From an uncultured Chitinophagales bacterium (lineage in GTDB: Bacteria; Bacteroidota; Bacteroidia; Chitinophagales; UBA2359): a stretch of 35,885 nucleotides of DNA. The first letter of the stretch is position 1; every line of letters starts with the position of its first letter. The DNA is taken from positions 1 through 35,885 of the forward strand of contig CALFBW010000048.1 in NCBI GenBank assembly GCA_937951415.1, read 5' to 3'. The notes under the pieces are model-generated. The model saw only the letters and a program-made list of their open reading frames with translations. It made no database searches and was not told where the DNA came from. Of the stretch, positions 31,263 to 35,885 are shown piece after piece. The translations under genes and the position numbers were made by a program.

Positions 31263-34064
31263 TTAAGGGAGGAAAATCTTCTGCTGATAACTGCTAGCTC
31301 CCGCATTTATTAGCAAAACGTACATACCGGAAGCCTGTACATGTATTTTCAATTCAGCGCGTCCATCAAAGTCCGTCCAGTTTCCAGTCTCTAATGTTTG
31401 CCCGTTCAAGGAAAGTAAAGACCAAGAAAGCTCCTCATCAACGAGCGCTTCGTTTTCGACGAAAAACTGATAAGGTGAATCGGTGGCTTGAATAGAAAAT
31501 AGACTTTCTTCTAAAGATTCCACATTAGTAAAACAAGAATTGCTGCAACCGTCCACTATGTAAACAATGTTTAAGGTGTCTTCTGATAACAAACCATTTA
31601 TATCTTGCGCCGAATAAGTTACGTTATAGTAACAGCCGAAGTCAACATTAACAGGATCTCCTCCAATCAAAATATTGATGGGAAAAGCATCACTCGCAGT
31701 TAATTGCGCCAGCGCTTGAAAACCGACATTCCCGCATTCCACTAAAATGGTATCGTTGTCAAAAGGCGAATCAATTGTTGGTGGCATACTATCAATCACA
31801 TGTACAATCAACTCATATTCCGTAGTCTCTCCCACCTCGTCTTGCACCGTATAAATTAGAACATAGTCACCAGGCACCGACATATCAACAGATCCTTCGA
31901 TGACATATTCATAAGGCTCTCCAGTAATTTGCTCCCCAACCACCACTTTGGGAGGTACATCCTCAAAGAAGTCAAAATTGGGATTTGCCTCCACTGTATA
32001 TTCTCCTTCTAATTCCTCAAAGGTTTCAGGATCCAGAATAGTAATAACAGGCCCTGGATCAGCGCAAGATTCTACCATAATGGTAATCGTTTCTACTGCA
32101 GTATTATTCGAAAAATCCCTTGCAATTATGGTCACCTCATATTCTCCACTCATTCCAGTATCGAAGGGGTAACCCAAAAAATCTAATTCAATTTCAGGAC
32201 AATTAAATCCATCTGAATTATCTTCTACTAGAATCTCTGGAAGAAAAAAAGGTTCGTTTAAACAAGAAAAATAGGAATTTTCTCCTAGGATGGTAATCAC
32301 TGGATCTTCCTCATCTAAAAAGGTTTCAATAGTAACCGACCAAGGAGTAATTTGATTTAATTCATAAAACGGTTCGTCATCAATTACATTTATTCTGTAC
32401 GCATTATTACCATCAGCATCCTGCATTTCTAAGGTAACATCAAAAGTATTTGCTGTAGAATAAATAGCAGGTGCGGTGTAAAGTTCATGGGTTAAATCAC
32501 CCTCTGGATAATCTACCACATTCAATCCCCATCCTTCCACTAGCTGGTCGGCTACGGGGCATTCCGCCCAAATGGCGTTTACGTCATCAAAGGCAAAAGG
32601 CGTAAATATTAAAGGCACCGTATTGGTATTTTCTGGTGTAACAATTTCATCTACTGGAAATTGTAAATACCGCAAAGTGTTGGCACTTGTATTTTCTTGG
32701 CTGCTAAAAGAAGTGGAGCCTGTAAAATCATCGTGCTGGTAAATCAAGTGAACATTTTCATCTACCTCTTTGGCCATAAACCCATAAAAACATTCTTGGC
32801 TTGGGCTATTGGTAATATTCACTGGACCGATCCAGCTATTTCCGGCGTCTAGTGATTTAATTAAAAATAAATCTCTGAACGGAATCCCCTCCTCATCGTA
32901 AGTATCGTCAACAATTTGAGCGAATAATAAATAAATATTTCCCGCAGTATCAATTCCAGCGCTCGGCATAGAAGAAACACCAATTAAATATTGTCGGTCA
33001 TGCGCATAAGGCGGCAATAAATCCCCGTCACTGTCATGAATAACAGTTTCTCCTATACAACGAACAGGACCACGATCTTTGTCGTTCCAATAATTAATTC
33101 CAACACGAGTTACTTGGTAAAAATTAGCGACACCATCTCCCGGTTGCACATCAACATTCAAAGAGCGCGACATAAAAACATGCGCTACACCTTCTTGTGA
33201 TAAAAGCACTTCCATAGAACCATCTGATCCATAATTGGGATCAAATGTGTCATTTTCGTCGGGACTATAAGTAGGATTTTCAGTGCTAGAAATTCGGGTC
33301 ATCGTCCAATTTTCTCCTGCATCATCAGATCGCCACAAAGTGGGATTTAGTGAATGCGCTACAATGACGACTACTTCTCCCATGACATCAATCGAGTAGC
33401 GATCACCTGGAATGTAGCCATGCTCACTCGCGTCCATTCCCGGTAAAGGAATGGTTTCAAAGCTGTCGCCGCCGTCTCTCGATCGATGGTATTGCAAGCC
33501 TTGTAAAACTCCATTCCAAGACGTTTCCCACTGGCCGTTAATGAGGTGAATGTCCAAATCATGGATACCCATTCTCGTCCATATCGCATCGGGATTGTAT
33601 TCCACGCCTTCAAAGTCGTGGAACCACATACTGGTCCAATCAGTATCTCCCTCATCCTTGAAATTGTAAACGAGACCATTTTTCTCCGGACCATCTGAAA
33701 GTGGAAAATGATGGGAAATCACCACAGTTCTTCCAGCCGATGTTCGTCCAATGGAAGGCCAACCACAACGCTGTCCACCCTCGAAGTTTTGCTCAATGGC
33801 TCCGGCTTGCCCATTATTTTCCAAGATGTTCCAAGTGCCATTGATGTACTCGGCGTAGCCAGAGCCTCTCGTAGGTGCTCCCGCTAAGTCTTCTGTCTGT
33901 GTCCAGCTAAAGAGGAAATCTCCTCCACCCAATGATACAATGCGATCTGCCGCAGATGCATTTGACTGCAAGCCGTAGTAAGTCACAGCGATAGAATCGC
34001 CTACTTGAGCAGAAAGGGAAAAGACACTTAGTAAAGTACACAGCAGTGCTAGGGAAATTCTCAT
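31263..34064 (-). CDS. Sialidase-fold (BNR/Asp-box) T9SS protein with Ig-like domains
   Basis: 933 residues from ATG 34064, with a clear signal peptide (MRISLALLCTLLSVFSLSAQ). Residues 25-430 form a beta-propeller-like region with three Asp-box motifs: SRDGGDSFETI (195-205), SDDAGENWTM (246-255) and SLDAGNSWIG (404-413). Asp-boxes occur in sialidases and in many non-catalytic propellers; the Arg triad of true sialidases cannot be confirmed. About 540-840 are several Ig/HYR-like modules, for example DPVITILGENSYFSC, MSGEYEVTIIARDFSNNTAV and VPGDYVLIYTVQDEVGET. The C-terminus (SLEESLFSIQATDSPYQFF to IFLP) is a short T9SS-like sorting end with a SLNGQTLETGNW core. A secreted carbohydrate-binding or matrix role is likely. 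Confidence 0.82.
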   Translation of the reverse strand: MRISLALLCTLLSVFSLSAQVGDSIAVTYYGLQSNASAADRIVSLGGGDFLFSWTQTEDLAGAPTRGSGYAEYINGTWNILENNGQAGAIEQNFEGGQRCGWPSIGRTSAGRTVVISHHFPLSDGPEKNGLVYNFKDEGDTDWTSMWFHDFEGVEYNPDAIWTRMGIHDLDIHLINGQWETSWNGVLQGLQYHRSRDGGDSFETIPLPGMDASEHGYIPGDRYSIDVMGEVVVIVAHSLNPTLWRSDDAGENWTMTRISSTENPTYSPDENDTFDPNYGSDGSMEVLLSQEGVAHVFMSRSLNVDVQPGDGVANFYQVTRVGINYWNDKDRGPVRCIGETVIHDSDGDLLPPYAHDRQYLIGVSSMPSAGIDTAGNIYLLFAQIVDDTYDEEGIPFRDLFLIKSLDAGNSWIGPVNITNSPSQECFYGFMAKEVDENVHLIYQHDDFTGSTSFSSQENTSANTLRYLQFPVDEIVTPENTNTVPLIFTPFAFDDVNAIWAECPVADQLVEGWGLNVVDYPEGDLTHELYTAPAIYSTANTFDVTLEMQDADGNNAYRINVIDDEPFYELNQITPWSVTIETFLDEEDPVITILGENSYFSCLNEPFFLPEILVEDNSDGFNCPEIELDFLGYPFDTGMSGEYEVTIIARDFSNNTAVETITIMVESCADPGPVITILDPETFEELEGEYTVEANPNFDFFEDVPPKVVVGEQITGEPYEYVIEGSVDMSVPGDYVLIYTVQDEVGETTEYELIVHVIDSMPPTIDSPFDNDTILVECGNVGFQALAQLTASDAFPINILIGGDPVNVDFGCYYNVTYSAQDINGLLSEDTLNIVYIVDGCSNSCFTNVESLEESLFSIQATDSPYQFFVENEALVDEELSWSLLSLNGQTLETGNWTDFDGRAELKIHVQASGMYVLLINAGASSYQQKIFLP

Positions 34065-34172
34065 GGGATCTTTATGTAGTGGAATGGGAGGCTTCTACAA
34101 GATACAGACAAAGCCCGTGCCGTACAAGGTCAATACTTGGGCGAAAATTGACTTTGGGTTCGCTGCGCGTTC

Positions 34173-34679
34173 TTATTTATTAGCAAAAAATTTCAAGAAA
34201 GTGGTGGTGACCCAGTTGCGTTCAGCATTCATCAAAGCTTCTAATGCTGTGTCAGTTTCGGAAGTCAATTTCGATAAATCTGCCATCATATGGCGAAAAG
34301 CCTCCGTTTCTTCACAGTCTCCTTCTACAGCACTTAACTCGTGCAAACTGTTGCGGACCGGCTCCAATTCGCGCTTCTTGCGCTCTTTGATGATTTGCCG
34401 CGCCATCTTCCAAACGTCTTTTTCAGCAATAAAAAACTCTCGGCGCTCCCCAGATTTATGTGTTTTTCGCACCAATCCCCAATCAATGAGGGCTCGCAGG
34501 TTCATGTTTACGTTTCCACGGGAAGCATTGAGTGATTCCATGACATCATCAGCTCCCAAAGGGTCTTTGGAAATGAGCAATAAGGCATGTACTTGGGCCA
34601 TTGTGCGATTAATACCCCAGTTCGTTCCGATGGTTCCCCACAGTTGTATAAACTCTTGTCGTGCTTCTTCGTTCTTCAT
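34173..34679 (-). CDS. GbsR/MarR family transcriptional regulator
   Basis: 168 residues from ATG 34679; a TTG three codons upstream keeps the frame but fits the family less well. The N-terminal EEARQEFIQLWGTIGTNWGI and RTMAQVHALLLISKDPLGAD, followed by SLNASRGNVNMNLRALIDWG and VRKTHKSGERREFF, form the winged helix-turn-helix of the GbsR subgroup of MarR regulators. The C-terminal half is a dimerising helix pair. GbsR represses choline/betaine genes in Bacillus. In Bacteroidetes the ligands are mostly unknown. It is divergent from paaD (101 bases apart), so it may control the paaD/Trx-MsrA unit, itself, or both. A long ORF on the opposite strand is a shadow. Confidence 0.9.
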   Translation of the reverse strand: MKNEEARQEFIQLWGTIGTNWGINRTMAQVHALLLISKDPLGADDVMESLNASRGNVNMNLRALIDWGLVRKTHKSGERREFFIAEKDVWKMARQIIKERKKRELEPVRNSLHELSAVEGDCEETEAFRHMMADLSKLTSETDTALEALMNAERNWVTTTFLKFFANK

Positions 34680-34767
34680 ACTATACAATAAGTAAGTTCA
34701 AAGGGTTCTGAAAGTTCACGCTGAAGGTAAGAATCTCTAAAGAACCCCCAAAGAACTTGGTATCATT

Positions 34768-34775
34768 TACCTTTG
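34768..34775 (+). promoter_or_regulatory. Putative -7 box directly before paaD
   Basis: TACCTTTG, an exact TAnnTTTG match, ends only 5 bases before the ATG at 34781. Transcription would then start at or next to the ATG. No -33 element is apparent in the expected place. Confidence 0.4.
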
Positions 34776-34780
34776 AAAGT

Positions 34781-35269
34781 ATGAACAGCGCACAAAAATT
34801 AGGCATAGAAAAGGCTTTACAGGAGGTAAAAGACCCTGAAATCCCAACCATTTCGGTGCTCGAACTGGGCATCATTACAGGCATCGAATTCCTGGAAGGG
34901 AAAGCCACAATTACCATGACTCCGACCTTTTCGGGTTGCCCCGCTGTGGATTATATGAAAAAAGACATACATGCTGCCATTGACGCACTCGATTTTGTTC
35001 AAACTACGGAGGTGATCGTCGACTTTTCGACTCCTTGGTCCAGCAATAGATTAAGCGAAGAAGGCAAAAAAAAGCTAGAAGCTTTTGGTTTAGCCGCTCC
35101 AAAAAAACACAATGGCACGGTAGAACTGTCCGATATCGAGTCAGCGCACTGCCCAAACTGCGGCTCTCCTAATACAACGCTAAATACCATGTTTGGTCCT
35201 ACACTATGTCGCGCCATCCACCGTTGTTTTGAATGTCACGAAGCTTTCGAGTCGTTCAAACCTCTGTAA
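34781..35269 (+). CDS. paaD: PaaD family protein (phenylacetyl-CoA epoxidase subunit / Fe-S maturation)
   Basis: 162 residues from ATG 34781. The N-terminal half is a DUF59/MIP18-like domain with VKDPEIPTISVLELGII (16-32) and TPTFSGCPA, including Cys53. The C-terminal half is a zinc ribbon: CPNC (124-127) and CFEC (149-152). This two-part layout is what separates PaaD from plain DUF59 Fe-S assembly proteins. PaaD supports the PaaABCE di-iron epoxidase that attacks phenylacetyl-CoA, probably through metal or Fe-S assembly. No paaA, B, C or E is in the window, and the gene downstream is unrelated. A TTG at 34757 would add eight residues and is less likely. The next gene starts 8 bases after the stop, so they are probably co-transcribed. 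Confidence 0.88.
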   Translation: MNSAQKLGIEKALQEVKDPEIPTISVLELGIITGIEFLEGKATITMTPTFSGCPAVDYMKKDIHAAIDALDFVQTTEVIVDFSTPWSSNRLSEEGKKKLEAFGLAAPKKHNGTVELSDIESAHCPNCGSPNTTLNTMFGPTLCRAIHRCFECHEAFESFKPL

Positions 35270-35277
35270 TTTTTTCT

Positions 35278-35885
35278 ATGCGCACGCTTTTTCTTTTATT
35301 ACTTATACTAACTGCGTTTTCGGTTTGCGCTCAAGACATGGGAGCGCTATTAGCCACCATTTCAATGGAAGAAAACCAAGCAGAAGAATTGGGTAAAGTG
35401 CAATGGTTGCGTGATTTAGACGAGGCCAAAACCATTGCGGCTAAAGAAGACAAACCCATATTTATTTTCTTCCAAGAAGTGCCCGGCTGTCATACTTGCA
35501 CCAATTACGGATCACAGGTTATGAGCCATCCATTAATTGTGGATGCTATTGAAGAGCTGTTTGTTCCCCTCGTTATTTACAACAATAAGGGCGGAAAAGA
35601 TGCCGCGACTTTAGCGCTCTACGAAGAACCCAGCTGGAACAATCCGGTGGTGAGAATAGTGGACAAAAACGAGCGCGCTTTGGCAAAAAGGTTAGCAGGC
35701 GATTATAGTTTGGAAGGCCTGATAAACACGATGATTGCAGCTTTGAAAAGAGATAAAAGAGCCATCCCTGAATACTTGCGTTTGCTTGGGCAAGAGTGGA
35801 AAGCAAAAGCTGAAAATTCAGAAGAGGCCATTTTTGCGATGTATTGTTTTTGGACGGGTGAAACCGTTTTGGGTGCCTTGGAGGG
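35278..35885 (+). CDS. Exported thioredoxin-like/MsrA-like fusion, VPGUxxT type (3' end outside window)
   Basis: 202 codons from ATG 35278 run off the window edge. A signal peptide (MRTLFLLLLILTAFSVCAQ) leads it out of the cytoplasm. Residues 45-160 are thioredoxin-like, with DKPIFIFFQEVPGCHTCTNY: the active-site string VPGCHTC corresponds to the VPGUxxT motif in which some relatives have selenocysteine; here the codon is TGT (Cys65). Near the right edge AMYCFWTGETVLGALEG resembles the GCFWGxE active site of peptide-methionine sulfoxide reductase A, with the catalytic Cys encoded at 35850-35852. The likely role is repair of oxidised envelope proteins, with electrons coming from the protein's own Trx domain or a partner. 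The MsrA half is only begun, so its completeness is unknown. Confidence 0.8.
   Translation, partial: MRTLFLLLLILTAFSVCAQDMGALLATISMEENQAEELGKVQWLRDLDEAKTIAAKEDKPIFIFFQEVPGCHTCTNYGSQVMSHPLIVDAIEELFVPLVIYNNKGGKDAATLALYEEPSWNNPVVRIVDKNERALAKRLAGDYSLEGLINTMIAALKRDKRAIPEYLRLLGQEWKAKAENSEEAIFAMYCFWTGETVLGALE

Noticed and set aside
34063-34695. 210-codon open frame on the plus strand
   Set aside because: It is antisense to the GbsR/MarR regulator, whose minus-strand protein has a clear family match. The antisense translation shows no recognisable domain.
35488-35490. Possible selenocysteine at the VPGUxxT position
   Set aside because: The codon is TGT, an ordinary Cys codon, so no UGA recoding is needed here.
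1-35885. CRISPR arrays, transposases, integrases, phage genes, tRNA or rRNA genes
   Set aside because: Looked for on both strands. No regularly spaced repeats, transposase or integrase motifs or recognisable structural RNA genes were seen.

Overview
The window reads as ordinary chromosomal DNA from a marine-type member of Bacteroidetes, most likely the Saprospiria/Lewinella side of the phylum. Four predicted secreted proteins end in a type IX secretion (T9SS) sorting domain. Shine-Dalgarno sequences are not obvious. Several genes are preceded by the Bacteroidetes -7 promoter box TAnnTTTG. Families typical of the phylum are present: DUF6702, DUF7009, GbsR/MarR regulators, a eukaryote-type GlyRS and CotH/lamin-tail proteins. 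I found no rRNA, tRNA, insertion sequence, phage gene or CRISPR array.

Layout. 1-5058: the 3' end of a bacterial alpha-2-macroglobulin gene, then on the minus strand a transglutaminase-like protein with a repeat tail, a DUF6702 protein, an S4 RNA-binding protein and glycyl-tRNA synthetase. 5400-9254: a giant secreted, Cys-rich, multidomain T9SS protein. 9450-16829: an all-helical unknown protein, a DUF4241 protein, an acyl-CoA dehydrogenase, a MEST/Peg1-like alpha/beta hydrolase, a DinB-fold protein and a SulP anion transporter. 17012-18310: a T9SS protein behind a long structured leader. 18694-24205: a surface-glycan group made of a UDP-glucuronate-epimerase-like enzyme, a GT2 glycosyltransferase, a TMTC-like membrane glycosyltransferase with TPRs and a GT39-family transferase.

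24249-27639: a small operon (DUF7009, cytochrome-b5-like, SH3-like unknown) and recG. 27718-34064: a lamin-tail/CotH T9SS protein, a fatty acid desaturase that closely resembles animal sphingolipid delta-4 desaturase (DES1), and a sialidase-like T9SS protein. 34173-35885: a GbsR/MarR regulator divergent from paaD, followed 8 bases later by a truncated secreted thioredoxin-like/MsrA-like fusion of the VPGUxxT type, with Cys in place of selenocysteine.

What works together: the glycan genes (20457-20460 overlap as GTGA) probably act on the same envelope glycan or glycoproteins. The T9SS proteins would be exported by machinery encoded elsewhere. The desaturase fits a sphingolipid-making outer membrane. 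The strongest leads are the DES1-like desaturase, the Trx-MsrA fusion next to an apparently solitary paaD, the transglutaminase-like protein with 4.5 tandem repeats, the alternating Cys-rich/HG-module giant protein with dockerin- and cohesin-like domains, and promoter boxes placed so close to the start codons of glyS and paaD that the mRNAs may be leaderless. No single stretch looks like a complete new defence or mobile system.
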